The notes under the pieces were generated by a model. That model had not been told where the DNA came from. It made no database searches and saw nothing but the letters and a program-made list of their open reading frames with translations. DNA of 64,000 nt from DATFDN01 sp963756545 (GTDB lineage: Bacteria; Pseudomonadota; Alphaproteobacteria; Acetobacterales; Acetobacteraceae), in the NCBI GenBank assembly GCA_963756545.1, contig CAVWNY010000003.1, positions 806,001 to 870,000 of the forward strand, read 5' to 3'. Made by a program: the position numbers and the translations under genes. Below, piece by piece: positions 14,762-26,606 of the stretch; position 1 is the first letter of the stretch, and each line of letters starts with the position of its first letter.

Positions 14762-17163
14762 ATCTCCCGCTCGCTCCCGCGCTCGCGCCGCCCGCCCCCG
14801 GCATCGGCCGCGCGCGGATGCTGCATCAACTCGAGCGCAAGCTGCTGTGGCTGTCGGCATGGATGATCCACAACGCCAACCACATCCGCCCCAACCGCGA
14901 CGGGCTGAAGGTGGGCGGCCACCAGGCCTCCTGCGCCTCCGTCATCTCGATCATGGCGGCGCTCTATTTCGAGATCGCGCGCCCGCAGGACCGTATCGCC
15001 GTGAAACCGCACGCCGGTCCGGTGTTTCACGCCATCAACTACCTGTTCGGCCGCCAGGACATCGCGCCCATGGAGCGCCTGCGCTCGCTCGGCGGCGCGC
15101 AGTCCTATCCGTCGCGCGTTAAGGACGGGCCGGAAGTCGATTTCTCCACCGGCTCCGTCGGCCTCGGCGTCGCCATGACGTCGTTCTCGGCGCTGATCCA
15201 GGATTACGTGCGCCTGCACGGGTTGGCCCGCGCCGACCTGCCGGCGGGGCGCCACATCGCGATCGCGGGCGACGCCGAGCTGGACGAAGGCAATATCTAC
15301 GAGGCCCTGCTGGAGGGCTGGAAGCACGACGTCCGCGATGTCTGGTGGATCATCGACTACAACCGCCAGAGCCTCGATTCGGTGGTGCCCGACCGGCTGT
15401 TCGGCCGGATCGAGGGCCTGTTCCGCGACATGGGCTGGAACGTCGTCACCCTGAAATACGGCCGCCGCTTGCAGGCAGCCTTCGCCCGCGACGGCGGCGA
15501 AGCGCTGCGCCGCTGGATCGACGATTGCCCGAACAGCCTTTACTCGGCGCTGACCTTCCAGGGCGGGGCGGCATGGCGGCAGGCGGTGCTCGCCGATCTG
15601 GGGCGCTCGCAGGGCGTGCGCGCCATCGTCGATCCGCTGTCGGACGACGAGATGGCCGCGCTGATGACCAATCTCGGCGGCCACGACACCGAGGCGATCA
15701 TCGAGACCTTGCGCGCCGCCGCGGCCGAAGGCGATCAGCCGACCTGCTTCATCGCCTACACCATCAAGGGCATGGGCCTGCCCTTCGCGGGCCACAAGGA
15801 CAACCACGCCGGCCTGATGACCAAGGAGCAGATGGAGCTGTTCCGCCAGGACATGCGCATCCGCCCCGGCCATGAGTGGGACCCCTTCGAGGGGCTGGAC
15901 GTGCCCGCGGCGGAGCTGCGCGCGTTCCTTGACAGCTGCCCCTTCGCTGCCCCGCTGACGCCAAAAGGGCGCCTGCTGTCCGCACCGGCGGTTCCGGTGC
16001 CGCCGACCCTGCCGACGCCCAAGCTCGCCGGGCGGCGGATGTCCACCCAGGCCGGCTTCGGCGAGATCCTGGCCGAGATCGGGCGCGGGCAGGGCGCATT
16101 CGCCGAGCTGGCCGCGCACCTCGTCACCGCCAGCCCGGACGTCACGGTCTCGACCAATCTCGGTCCGTGGGTGAACCGGCGCGGCGTCTTCGACCGCCAC
16201 ACCCGCAACGACGTGTTCCGCGACGCCAAGCTCGCATCGGCCCAGCGCTGGGGCATGAGCCCGACGGGCCAGCACATCGAGCTTGGAATCGCCGAGCAGA
16301 ACCTGTTCCTGCTGCTCGGCGCGGCGGGGCTGACGCACGCGCTGACGGGTGCGCGGCTGCTGCCGATCGGCACGGTGTACGATCCGTTCGTCAATCGCGG
16401 CCTCGATGCGCTGATCTATGCCTGTTACCAGGATGCGCGCTTCCTGCTGGTCTCCACCCCGTCGGGCCTGACGCTCGCGCCCGAGGGCGGGCAGCATCAG
16501 TCGGTGAACACGCCGCTGATCGGCATGGCGGCGGACCGCCTGGCGAGCTTCGAGCCGGCGCATGTGGACGAGCTGGCGATCCTGCTGCGCCACGCCTTGG
16601 CGCATATGCAGGCCCCGGACGGCTCGGCGGTGTGGCTGCGGCTGTCCACGCGCCAGCTCGACCAGAAGGTGCGGTCGCTCGATCCGGCGGCGGTGATCGC
16701 CGGCGGGCATTGGGTGGTCCCGCCCGCGCCGGGGGCGCGGATCGCGATCGCCTATCAGGGGCCGGTCGCGCCCGAGGCCGAGGCGGCGTTCGCCGAGCTG
16801 CGCGCCGAGGAGCCGGGTGCCGGCCTGCTCGCGGTCACCAGCCCCGATCGCCTGCACGCCGGCTGGCTGGCCGCGATGCGCGCACGCCGCGCCGGCGAGC
16901 GAACGGCGGCCGCGCATGTCGAGCGCCTGCTGGCTTCGCTCGCCCCTGAGGCGGCGTTGGTGACAATCCTCGACGGCCATCCGGCGACCCACGCCTGGCT
17001 GGGCGCGGTGCGAGGGCAGCGCGTTGTCCCGCTCGGCCCCGACCATTTCGGACAGAGCGGGGACATACCGGACCTGTACCGGGAGTATGGGATCGACGCC
17101 GAGGCGGTGCTTGATGCCTGCGCGCAGGCGCTGGTCGGCTCAAAGGCCGAGGCTTCGCGCTGA
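14758..17163 (+). CDS. Transketolase / pyruvate dehydrogenase E1-like enzyme
   Basis: 801 residues, shorter than AceE (about 890) and longer than transketolase. The thiamine-diphosphate motif runs from GDAELDEGNIYEALLEGW to IIDYNRQSLD (about residues 171-200, the GDxE...N pattern). AceE-like segments include GLKVGGHQASCASVISIM, KPHAGPVFHAINYLFG and STGSVGLGVAMT; the pyrimidine-binding domain shows GQHIELGIAEQNLFLLLGAAGL with the conserved Glu. Substrate is uncertain: a 2-oxoacid is likely. No E2 or E3 gene is nearby, so it may act with a distant partner or as a stand-alone ThDP enzyme. It is coupled by 4 bp to malonyl-CoA decarboxylase. Confidence 0.85.
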   Translation: MNLPLAPALAPPAPGIGRARMLHQLERKLLWLSAWMIHNANHIRPNRDGLKVGGHQASCASVISIMAALYFEIARPQDRIAVKPHAGPVFHAINYLFGRQDIAPMERLRSLGGAQSYPSRVKDGPEVDFSTGSVGLGVAMTSFSALIQDYVRLHGLARADLPAGRHIAIAGDAELDEGNIYEALLEGWKHDVRDVWWIIDYNRQSLDSVVPDRLFGRIEGLFRDMGWNVVTLKYGRRLQAAFARDGGEALRRWIDDCPNSLYSALTFQGGAAWRQAVLADLGRSQGVRAIVDPLSDDEMAALMTNLGGHDTEAIIETLRAAAAEGDQPTCFIAYTIKGMGLPFAGHKDNHAGLMTKEQMELFRQDMRIRPGHEWDPFEGLDVPAAELRAFLDSCPFAAPLTPKGRLLSAPAVPVPPTLPTPKLAGRRMSTQAGFGEILAEIGRGQGAFAELAAHLVTASPDVTVSTNLGPWVNRRGVFDRHTRNDVFRDAKLASAQRWGMSPTGQHIELGIAEQNLFLLLGAAGLTHALTGARLLPIGTVYDPFVNRGLDALIYACYQDARFLLVSTPSGLTLAPEGGQHQSVNTPLIGMAADRLASFEPAHVDELAILLRHALAHMQAPDGSAVWLRLSTRQLDQKVRSLDPAAVIAGGHWVVPPAPGARIAIAYQGPVAPEAEAAFAELRAEEPGAGLLAVTSPDRLHAGWLAAMRARRAGERTAAAHVERLLASLAPEAALVTILDGHPATHAWLGAVRGQRVVPLGPDHFGQSGDIPDLYREYGIDAEAVLDACAQALVGSKAEASR

Positions 17164-17172
17164 AGGGGCAGC

Positions 17173-18432
17173 ATGGTCCAGTCAAACGAAGGCGTGATAC
17201 GCCCGAGCATCCGGGCGTCCCTGGCCATGGCGCTCATGCTCGCCGGTTTGCTCGCGGTTCCGATCGCGCAGGCGGCCGAAGCGCCCGCACCGGACCCGCT
17301 GCAAGGCGACGGGCGCGTCTCCGCATTTTACGCCTGGGCCGGCGCGATCCCCGACGCGCCCGGGCGGCTGCTGCGACGCGAGGCGCTGGAGCCGACGCTC
17401 GGGCTCGCAGTTGCCGGCGCGCAGTTCCGCATCCTCTACAGCTCGACCGACGGGATGGACGGCAAGACGCCGATTGCCGTGTCGGGTGCGTTCTTCGTAC
17501 CCAAAGGCACGCCGCCAGCAGGCGGATGGCCGCTCATCGCCTGGGCGCACGGGACCACGGGTGTGGCGGACATCTGCGCGCCGTCGTGGGCGGCGCGGTC
17601 CTATCGCGATGTCAGTTACCTCAACACCTGGCTCGAACAGGGCTACGCGGTCGTCGCCACCGACTATCAGGGCCTCGGCACGCCAGGGCCGCACCCGTAC
17701 TTGGCCGTGCGTCCAGAAGCCTACAGCGTTCTCGACAGCGTCCGCGCCGTCCTGAAAACTTTCCCGGATCTCGCGAACCGCATCGTCATCGTCGGCCAGT
17801 CGCAGGGCGGCGGCGCGGCCTTCGCGACCGCCGGCATCGCGCTCACCTATGCCCCGGAACTCGGCATTCGTGGCACTGTGGCCACCGGCGTGCCCTATCC
17901 GACATCGGCATGGCTGAACCCGCCGCCGGCCGGGGATCGAACCCGGCCTGACCCGACGATCGCTTATGTCCTTTATCTTGGATTGTTTGCGCAGCAGACC
18001 GATCCAGCCCTGATGCCGGCCGAGATGTTCAGCAAACGCGCTCTGCCGGTGTTCGATCTGGCGCGCACGAGTTGCATCGGGCCACTCGAATCAGACGTCC
18101 TCAGCGCCGGCCTCTCGCGCGCCAACGCCTATGAGGCTGGTTTGCGCGCGGCGCTGGCGCGCATCCTTCCGGCGCTGATGTACACCACGCTGAAGCTGCC
18201 GCAACCGGTGTTCATCGGCACCGGCCAGGCCGATCGCGACGTGCCGCCAGCGAGCCAGCTCGCGCTGGTCAAGGACGCCTGCGCCGCCGGTTCGGTCGTG
18301 GAGGCGCATCTCTACGCGGGGCTGACCCACAGCGCGACGGTCAATGCGTCGCTGAAGGATTCGCTTCCGTTCGTGCGGAAGGTGCTCTCAGGCGAGCCGA
18401 TCACCCCGGTCTGCGAGCCGGCGCCGGAGTAG
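17173..18432 (+). CDS. Secreted lipase-like alpha/beta hydrolase
   Basis: 419 residues with a Sec signal peptide (SLAMALMLAGLLAVPIAQAAEA). The nucleophile elbow is GQSQGG with Ser at about 210. VIAWAHGTTG-like IAWAHGTTGV is the oxyanion region, and VATDYQGLGTPG is the motif of the secretory lipase (LIP) family, known from fungi and found in actinobacteria and proteobacteria. Late GLTHSATV supplies the His and GTGQADRDVPP the Asp region. It probably hydrolyses esters in the periplasm or outside. It starts 9 bp after the E1-like gene and may share its transcript. Confidence 0.88.
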   Translation: MVQSNEGVIRPSIRASLAMALMLAGLLAVPIAQAAEAPAPDPLQGDGRVSAFYAWAGAIPDAPGRLLRREALEPTLGLAVAGAQFRILYSSTDGMDGKTPIAVSGAFFVPKGTPPAGGWPLIAWAHGTTGVADICAPSWAARSYRDVSYLNTWLEQGYAVVATDYQGLGTPGPHPYLAVRPEAYSVLDSVRAVLKTFPDLANRIVIVGQSQGGGAAFATAGIALTYAPELGIRGTVATGVPYPTSAWLNPPPAGDRTRPDPTIAYVLYLGLFAQQTDPALMPAEMFSKRALPVFDLARTSCIGPLESDVLSAGLSRANAYEAGLRAALARILPALMYTTLKLPQPVFIGTGQADRDVPPASQLALVKDACAAGSVVEAHLYAGLTHSATVNASLKDSLPFVRKVLSGEPITPVCEPAPE

Positions 18433-18438
18433 ACCCCG

Positions 18439-19395
18439 CTACGCCAGCAGCAGCCCCTGCCCCTGCCGCGCCCCCGCGATTGTCGCAGGCGCCTTGCCGG
18501 CCCCGCCCGGTGCTTCGGCCACGATCCCGCCAAGCGCACGCGAGAGCTTGGCGGCCGTTTCCAGCACCTGGGGAAGCAGGGAGCGCGGCCGGGGCGGGCG
18601 CATCCGCATCGACGGCGCGGTGACCGACAGCACGGCCACGACCTGGCCCGCGGCGTCGCGTACCGGGGCGGAGACGGAGACGGCGCCCGGATGCACCTCG
18701 TCAGCGGTGATCAGGTAGCCCCGCCCGCGGATACGCTGGAGATCGGCGGCGATCCAGGCCGGGTCGGTGCGCGTCGCCGGCGTGAAGCGCGGCAGGCGCT
18801 GCGCGAGCAACTGCGTCTGCACCGCTTCCGGCGCATACGCCAGCAGCAGCCGGGCTGCGCCCGCGTGCAGCAGTCGGCGATTGCCGACTTTGGCGTACAC
18901 CCGCAACACCGGATCGACCTGGAACACGCCGGTGGTTTCGGCCTGCATCCCCACGCGGGTTAACAGATAGGTGTTCTCCCCGACCGCCTGGCCAAGTTCG
19001 GCGAGGTAGGGCTGCGCGGCGGCGGCGAGCGCCCCCTGGTCCTCCGCGGCGCGGCCAAGCGCGGTCCAGCGCGCGCCAAGCCGCCAGACGCCGCGCGCCT
19101 CGTCCTGAAGCGCGAAGCCGCGCGCCTGCAGCGTCCGCAACAGGCGGAAACCGGCCGTGCGGGTGCAGCCGGCCGCCTCCGCCACGACGGCGAGACTGGC
19201 CGGACCGGTGCGGGCGAGCGCCTCCAGCAGATCGAGGGCGCGGCAGACGGCGGCGATGCTGTAGTCCGGCGTCGGGTCTACGGCCTTCTTGGACGCCGAC
19301 CCGGCCGCGGACGGCTTGGCCGAGGGCTTGGCCGCCGGACGGGCGCGCACGGATCGGGGCGCAGGCTTGGCCGTACTCTTGCTAAGCGCGCGCAT
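18439..19395 (-). CDS. IclR-family transcriptional regulator
   Basis: 318 residues. After a basic Ala/Lys/Pro-rich N-terminal tail (residues 1-40) comes a winged-helix domain (AVCRALDLLEALARTGPASLAVVAEAAGCTRTAGFRLLRTLQARGFA). The IclR effector domain follows, with GENTYLLTRVGMQAETTGVFQ, GRRLLHAGAARLLLAYAP-like NRRLLHAGAARLLLA and RGRGYLITADEVHPGAVSVSAPVRD. The gene is convergent with the lipase gene (6 bp apart). The effector is unknown; the neighbouring malonyl-CoA decarboxylase/E1/lipase run is a possible target. Confidence 0.9.
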   Translation of the reverse strand: MRALSKSTAKPAPRSVRARPAAKPSAKPSAAGSASKKAVDPTPDYSIAAVCRALDLLEALARTGPASLAVVAEAAGCTRTAGFRLLRTLQARGFALQDEARGVWRLGARWTALGRAAEDQGALAAAAQPYLAELGQAVGENTYLLTRVGMQAETTGVFQVDPVLRVYAKVGNRRLLHAGAARLLLAYAPEAVQTQLLAQRLPRFTPATRTDPAWIAADLQRIRGRGYLITADEVHPGAVSVSAPVRDAAGQVVAVLSVTAPSMRMRPPRPRSLLPQVLETAAKLSRALGGIVAEAPGGAGKAPATIAGARQGQGLLLA

Positions 19396-19641
19396 GGCGC
19401 GCCCGGGCAGTGGGGGAGAAGGGCGGATTACGGGTCACGACCATGATCGAATGAGGTTGAGGTGCCGTCGCCTAAGACGTACAAAGTGGCATTCCGTACC
19501 CGGTCGGTCAAACGCAACGCGAACACTAGCCGGGCTTTTCTGCGGCTGACACGCGGTTTTGTGGGCCGCGCCTTGCCCGGCGGGGGCGGCTGCGTTAAAG
19601 CGCGCGCCTCGCTTCGGCGGGCCAGCTTCGTTGTCCGGCGC

Positions 19642-19726
19642 GCGGGCGTGGTGGAACTGGCAGACACGCCAGATTTAGGTTCTGGTGGCGCAAGCCGTGG
19701 GGGTTCAAGTCCCTCCGCCCGCACCA
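19642..19726 (+). tRNA. tRNA-Leu (anticodon UAG)
   Basis: 85 nt including an encoded CCA. The acceptor stem GCGGGCG pairs with CGCCCGC, the anticodon loop is TTTAGGT (anticodon TAG) between CCAGA and TCTGG, a long variable arm is present as in class II tRNAs, and the T-loop is GTTCAAGTC. It sits just upstream of tig and is probably co-transcribed with or close to it. Confidence 0.97.
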
Positions 19727-19750
19727 GGGGACATGAGGATTGTCGGGCAT

Positions 19751-21148
19751 ATGCAGGTCACCGAGACGCTCTCAGACGGGCTGAAGCACGCCTTCACCGT
19801 CGTCGTTCCGAACGCCGCCATCGAGAGCCGGCGCGCCGAGCGGCTGGCCGATCTCGGCAAGACCCTCAACCTGCCCGGCTTCCGGCCCGGCAAGGTGCCC
19901 GTCGGTGTGGTGCGCCAGCGTTACGGGACGGCGGTGATGGCAGAGGTCGTCGAACAGTCCATTAACGAGACGGTCCAACAGGTGCTGGCCGATCGCGGTC
20001 TGCGCCCGGCGCTGCAGCCCAATGTCAATCTGCTGAACCAGGAGGCCGTCGCCGCGGCGGGGCCACCCACCGATCTGGAGTTCAAGATCGAGGTCGAGGT
20101 CCTGCCCGAGATCGCGCTGCCGGACTTCGCCGCGATCGAGCTTACCCGCCTGAAGGCCGAGGTGACCGAGGAGGTCCTCGACAAGGCCCTGCAGACCATC
20201 GCCGCCCGGAACCGCACCTTCGACGACATCCCGGCCGAGGAACTCGGCGAGCGCGGCGCCGAGAAGGGCGAGTTCGTCGTGGTGGATTATACCGGGCGCG
20301 TGGACAATGAGGAATTTCCCGGCGGCAAGGCCACGGACGCGACGGTGGAGGTCGCCGGGGGCGGTTTCATCCCGGGGTTTTCCGAGCAGATCGAGGGAAT
20401 TCGGCCCGGCGAAACCCGCTCGATCGAGGTGACGTTCCCCGAGGGGTACGCGGCGGCGAATCTTGCCGGCAAGCAGGCCAGCTTCGAGATCGCCGCGAAG
20501 GCGATCAAGCGTGCCCATGTCCCGGCGATCGACGATGCCTTCGCGCAAAAGCTCAGTTTCGAGAAAGCGGAGGAGCTGAAGGATTTCGTGCGCGGCCAGA
20601 TCCAGCGCGAGTACGATCAGCTCTCGCGGATGCGTCTGAAACGCGACCTGCTGGACCGGCTGAACGGGCTTGTCACCTTCGCCCTGCCGCCGAGCCTCGT
20701 GGACAACGAGTTCGCGCAGATCTGGGCACGCCTGGAGGCGGATCGCAAGGCCGGGAAACTCGACGAGGAGGACAAGGCGAAGGACGAGGACACGCTGCGC
20801 GCCGACTACCGCGCCATCGCCGAGCGGCGGGTCCGGCTCGGCCTGCTGCTGGCCGAGGTGGGCCGGCTGAACAATATCGGGGTCACGCCCGAGGAACTGA
20901 CACGCGCCATGCGGGCCGAGGCGGCGAACTACCCCGGTCAGGAAAAGCAGCTGATGGAGTTCTTTCGCGGCAACCCGCGCGCGGTGGACAGCCTGCGTGG
21001 GCCGATCTTCGAGGAGAAGGCGGTGGATCTGGTGATCGGCCGCGCGACCATCACCGACCAGTCGGCGACCCCCGAGGAGCTCGCCAGGGACCCGGAGGAG
21101 ACACCGGCCGCCCCGATCGAGAAGCCCGCCGGAGAAGCGGCGCTTTGA
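19751..21148 (+). CDS. tig: Trigger factor
   Basis: 465 residues; ribosome-bound chaperone and peptidyl-prolyl isomerase. The N-terminal ribosome-binding domain has the signature GFRPGKVPVGVVRQRYG (about residues 45-61; the FRxGxxP motif). The FKBP-like PPIase domain has GEFVVVDYTGRVDNEEFPGG and VAGGGFIPGFSEQIEG. A long helical C-terminal domain follows, with an acidic/proline tail. I chose ATG 19751 (MQVTETLSDGLKHAFTVVV); ATG 19733 is possible. It is the first gene of the tig-clpP-clpX-lon block. Confidence 0.96.
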   Translation: MQVTETLSDGLKHAFTVVVPNAAIESRRAERLADLGKTLNLPGFRPGKVPVGVVRQRYGTAVMAEVVEQSINETVQQVLADRGLRPALQPNVNLLNQEAVAAAGPPTDLEFKIEVEVLPEIALPDFAAIELTRLKAEVTEEVLDKALQTIAARNRTFDDIPAEELGERGAEKGEFVVVDYTGRVDNEEFPGGKATDATVEVAGGGFIPGFSEQIEGIRPGETRSIEVTFPEGYAAANLAGKQASFEIAAKAIKRAHVPAIDDAFAQKLSFEKAEELKDFVRGQIQREYDQLSRMRLKRDLLDRLNGLVTFALPPSLVDNEFAQIWARLEADRKAGKLDEEDKAKDEDTLRADYRAIAERRVRLGLLLAEVGRLNNIGVTPEELTRAMRAEAANYPGQEKQLMEFFRGNPRAVDSLRGPIFEEKAVDLVIGRATITDQSATPEELARDPEETPAAPIEKPAGEAAL

Positions 21149-21238
21149 CTCCGGGTGAGTGAGGCCGTGAGAACCCGCCCCTGGAACCCTCGTCCGGGTT
21201 GCCTAGATTAAGGCTTCTTCTCGCGTGAAGGTGACAGA

Positions 21239-21883
21239 ATGACGGACCGCGATCCCGTCGAGGTCTACAACCAGACGCTGGTTCCGATGGTGGTCGAGCA
21301 GACCGCCCGGGGCGAGCGGGCTTTCGACATCTATTCCCGCCTGCTCTCGGAGCGGATCGTCTTCCTGACAGGGGCCGTCTTCGACCAGGTGAGCGCGCTG
21401 ATCTGCGCGCAGTTCCTGTTCCTGGAATCGGTCAATCCGGCCAAGGACATCTCTTTCTACATCAACAGCCCAGGCGGCGTCGTCTCCTCGGGGCTCGCGA
21501 TCTACGACACCATGGAGTATATCCGCAGCCCGGTCAGCACCGTCTGCATCGGCCAGGCGGCCTCGATGGGCAGCCTGCTTTTGTGTGCCGGCGCCAAGGA
21601 CAAGCAATTCGCGCTGCCGAACTCCCGAATTATGGTCCATCAGCCCTCGGGTGGCGCGCAGGGCCAGGCGACCGACATCGAGATCCAGGCGCGCGAGATC
21701 CTGGCGCTACGCAAACGCCTGAACGAGATTTACGTGCGCCACACCGGCCAGCCGATTGAGGCGATTGAGCGCAAGCTGGAGCGGGACAGCTACATGTCCG
21801 CCGAGGAGGCCCGCGACTTCGGCATCGTCGATCAGGTCGTGGCGAACCGCCCTGTGCCGACCGAGGAACCGGGCCGAGTCTGA
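21239..21883 (+). CDS. clpP: ATP-dependent Clp protease proteolytic subunit
   Basis: 214 residues, normal length. The catalytic triad is visible: Ser109 in GQAASMGS, His134 in IMVHQPSGGAQGQ and Asp183 in ERDSYMSAEEA. NSPGGVVSSGLAIYDTM is the oxyanion and head-domain segment. It forms the barrel that degrades substrates unfolded by ClpX, encoded next. About 90 bp separate it from tig; 207 bp then precede clpX, so clpX may have its own promoter. Confidence 0.97.
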   Translation: MTDRDPVEVYNQTLVPMVVEQTARGERAFDIYSRLLSERIVFLTGAVFDQVSALICAQFLFLESVNPAKDISFYINSPGGVVSSGLAIYDTMEYIRSPVSTVCIGQAASMGSLLLCAGAKDKQFALPNSRIMVHQPSGGAQGQATDIEIQAREILALRKRLNEIYVRHTGQPIEAIERKLERDSYMSAEEARDFGIVDQVVANRPVPTEEPGRV

Positions 21884-22090
21884 CCGGCCCCGCCCTTTCG
21901 GTCCGATGGCCGGTGGGCTCAGCGCGGGTGTCCGGTGCGCGCCGGCACGCATCTTGCTTTCGGCCATGCAGGCGGTTTGCCCCGCCCGGCGCGCCGCCTC
22001 TCGACCTTTTCCCAAGCTCGTCCTTGTCCCACGCGGTCCGCGGGGGCTACAGTCCGCTTAGTGTCCCTGCCTGTCGGGACGGGAGTGCCC

Positions 22091-23347
22091 ATGAGCAAGT
22101 CCGGCGATTCCAAGAACACCCTCTATTGCTCGTTCTGCGGCAAATCGCAGCATGAGGTCCGCAAGCTCATCGCGGGGCCGACGGTGTTCATCTGCGACGA
22201 GTGCGTCGAGCTTTGCATGGACATCATCCGCGAGGAGCACAAGACCCACCTGGTCAAGTCCCGCGATGGCGTGCCAACTCCGCGCGAGATCTGCAAGGTG
22301 CTGGACGACTACGTCATTGGCCAGGACCACGCCAAACGGGTGCTCTCGGTCGCCGTCCATAATCATTACAAGCGGCTGGCGCACGGGCAGAAGAACAACG
22401 ACGTCGAGATAGCCAAGTCCAACATCCTGCTGCTTGGCCCGACCGGCTCCGGCAAGACCCTGCTGGCCCAGACGCTGGCGCGCATCCTGGACGTGCCCTT
22501 CACGATGGCGGACGCGACCACGCTGACCGAGGCGGGCTATGTCGGCGAGGATGTCGAAAACATCATCCTCAAGCTATTGCAATCGGCCGACTATAATGTG
22601 GAGCGGGCGCAGCGGGGCATCGTCTATATTGACGAGGTCGACAAGATCAGCCGCAAGTCCGACAACCCCTCGATCACCCGCGACGTCTCCGGGGAAGGCG
22701 TGCAGCAGGCGCTCCTCAAGATCATGGAGGGCACCATCGCGTCGGTGCCTCCTCAGGGCGGGCGAAAGCATCCGCAGCAGGAATTCCTCCAGGTCGATAC
22801 GACCAACATCCTGTTCATCTGCGGCGGCGCCTTCTCCGGGCTGGAGCGGATCATCGGCGCGCGGGGCAAGGGCTCGGGCATCGGCTACGGGTCGGAGGTG
22901 CGCTCGCCGGACGAGCGGCGCACGGGCGCGATCCTGCGTGAGGTGGAGCCCGAGGATCTGCTGAAATTCGGGCTGATCCCGGAGTTCATCGGCCGTCTGC
23001 CGGTTGTCGCTACGCTGGAGGATCTCGACGTCAATGCGCTGGTCGAGATCCTGACTAGGCCGAAGAACGCCCTCATCAAGCAGTACGGCCGGCTGTTCGA
23101 GATGGAGGGCATCAAGCTCTCGTTTACCGATGACGCGCTACGCTCGGTCGCCACGCGCGCCATCGGCCGCAAAACCGGCGCGCGCGGGCTGCGCTCCATC
23201 ATGGAGGCGATCCTGCTCGGAACCATGTTCGATCTGCCGGGGCTGGATGGCGTGGAGGAGGTGGTCATCAATCGAGAGGTCGCCGAATCGCGCGCAAACC
23301 CGCTTTATCTCTACGGCAAGGAGCGGGTTGGAGAGTCCGGTCACTAG
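22091..23347 (+). CDS. clpX: Clp protease ATP-binding unfoldase ClpX
   Basis: 418 residues. The N-terminal zinc-binding domain has Cys13, Cys16, Cys35 and Cys38 (LYCSFCGKSQHEV ... FICDECVELC). The AAA+ core has Walker A GPTGSGKT, Walker B IVYIDEVDKI, the pore-loop GYVG (EAGYVGEDVEN), and the IGF-like ClpP-docking region replaced by IGYGSEV-type residues near 270. ATG 22091 is preceded by GGGACGGGAG and starts the canonical MSKSGDSKNTLYCSFCGK. Longer in-frame starts upstream are not family-like. Confidence 0.97.
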   Translation: MSKSGDSKNTLYCSFCGKSQHEVRKLIAGPTVFICDECVELCMDIIREEHKTHLVKSRDGVPTPREICKVLDDYVIGQDHAKRVLSVAVHNHYKRLAHGQKNNDVEIAKSNILLLGPTGSGKTLLAQTLARILDVPFTMADATTLTEAGYVGEDVENIILKLLQSADYNVERAQRGIVYIDEVDKISRKSDNPSITRDVSGEGVQQALLKIMEGTIASVPPQGGRKHPQQEFLQVDTTNILFICGGAFSGLERIIGARGKGSGIGYGSEVRSPDERRTGAILREVEPEDLLKFGLIPEFIGRLPVVATLEDLDVNALVEILTRPKNALIKQYGRLFEMEGIKLSFTDDALRSVATRAIGRKTGARGLRSIMEAILLGTMFDLPGLDGVEEVVINREVAESRANPLYLYGKERVGESGH

Positions 23348-23431
23348 GCGCGTCCTATCCTCGTCGGCGGCGCCGGCCGCTGTTTCAAGGTCTTGCGTGT
23401 GCCTGCCGCGGTGCCGATATCCCGCCTTGCG

Positions 23432-23453
23432 ACGCGGGCGTTAACGTCCGCGT
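23432..23453. other. Stem-loop between clpX and lon
   Basis: Arms ACGCGGGCG and CGTCCGCGT (8 of 9 pairs) flank TTAA. It lies 85 bp after clpX and 64 bp before the lon ATG. It could be a weak terminator of clpX or a regulator site of lon. It is not CIRCE. Confidence 0.3.
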
Positions 23454-23516
23454 GAGGTGGGGTCCGTGCCGCTCTCGGGCGGGCCGCGCGATGACTGTCC
23501 TGAAGGAGGTCTATCT

Positions 23517-25994
<2,478 letters not shown>

Positions 25995-26003
25995 ACGGGC
26001 AAC

Positions 26004-26047
26004 GGTTCACCACGAAGCACGGCGGCCCCGTGTTTTCGTGGTGAACC
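26004..26047 (+). terminator. Long stem-loop after lon
   Basis: GGTTCACCACGAA at 26004-26016 pairs perfectly with 26035-26047, and an inner CACGG/CCGTG stem closes the loop. It starts 9 bp after the lon stop. It is probably the lon terminator; the CACCACGAAG core also resembles dispersed palindromic repeats, so it may be a REP-like copy. Confidence 0.6.
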
Positions 26048-26135
26048 TCTCGTCCAATCAGGAAGGGTTGCTTGCAGTCTTTCCGGCGAGGCGTACCATA
26101 TACCCGACGCGGGACGGTCCTGCGCGGAGGGCTGG

Positions 26136-26606
26136 ATGGGCGGCTGCGCGCCCTGGACGGATGAGCACGCGGCGGAGATTGTCGCCCGACACGCCGGCCG
26201 ACCGGGCGGGCTGCTGCCAGCCTTGCACGCGATCCAGGAGGCGTTCGGGCATGTGCCGGAGGCGGCGGTGCCGCTGCTTGCGGCGGCGCTGAACCTCTCG
26301 CGCGCCGACGTCCACGGCGTCGTTTCCTTCTATCACGATTTCCGCCGCGAGCCTCCGGGCCGGCATGTGCTGCGCCTCTGTCGGGCGGAGGCGTGTCAGT
26401 CCATGGGGGCGGATCGGATCGCCGCCGATCTGCGAGCCCGCCTCGCGGTGGATTGGGGCGGCAGCAGCGCCGATGCGAGCGTGAGCCTGGAACCCGCCTT
26501 CTGTCTGGGGCTGTGCGCGGTCGCTCCGGCCGCGTTGCTCGATGGACAGCCGCTCGGGCGAATCGACGTCGCCTCGGTCGCCGCCGCGCTGGACGCGCCG
26601 CCGTGA
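26136..26606 (+). CDS. fdsG: NAD-dependent formate dehydrogenase gamma subunit
   Basis: 156 residues, NuoE/thioredoxin-like [2Fe-2S] subunit. HAIQEAFGHVPEAAVPLLAAALNLSRADVHGVVSFYHDF is the family core. The cluster cysteines are in LCRAEACQSMGA and FCLGLCAVAPAALL, the C-x4-C ... C-x3-C pattern. It passes electrons in the soluble FdsGBA complex. It is the first gene of the operon; its stop overlaps the GTG of fdsB (GTGA). Confidence 0.93.
   Translation: MGGCAPWTDEHAAEIVARHAGRPGGLLPALHAIQEAFGHVPEAAVPLLAAALNLSRADVHGVVSFYHDFRREPPGRHVLRLCRAEACQSMGADRIAADLRARLAVDWGGSSADASVSLEPAFCLGLCAVAPAALLDGQPLGRIDVASVAAALDAPP

Noticed and set aside
14650..17046. Long minus-strand open frame opposite the E1-like gene
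   Set aside because: Same GC artefact: composition is Arg/Gly/His-rich and nothing matches a family.
23432..23453. CIRCE or HrcA-type heat-shock operator before lon
   Set aside because: The arms do not match TTAGCACTC-N9-GAGTGCTAA; spacing and sequence differ.
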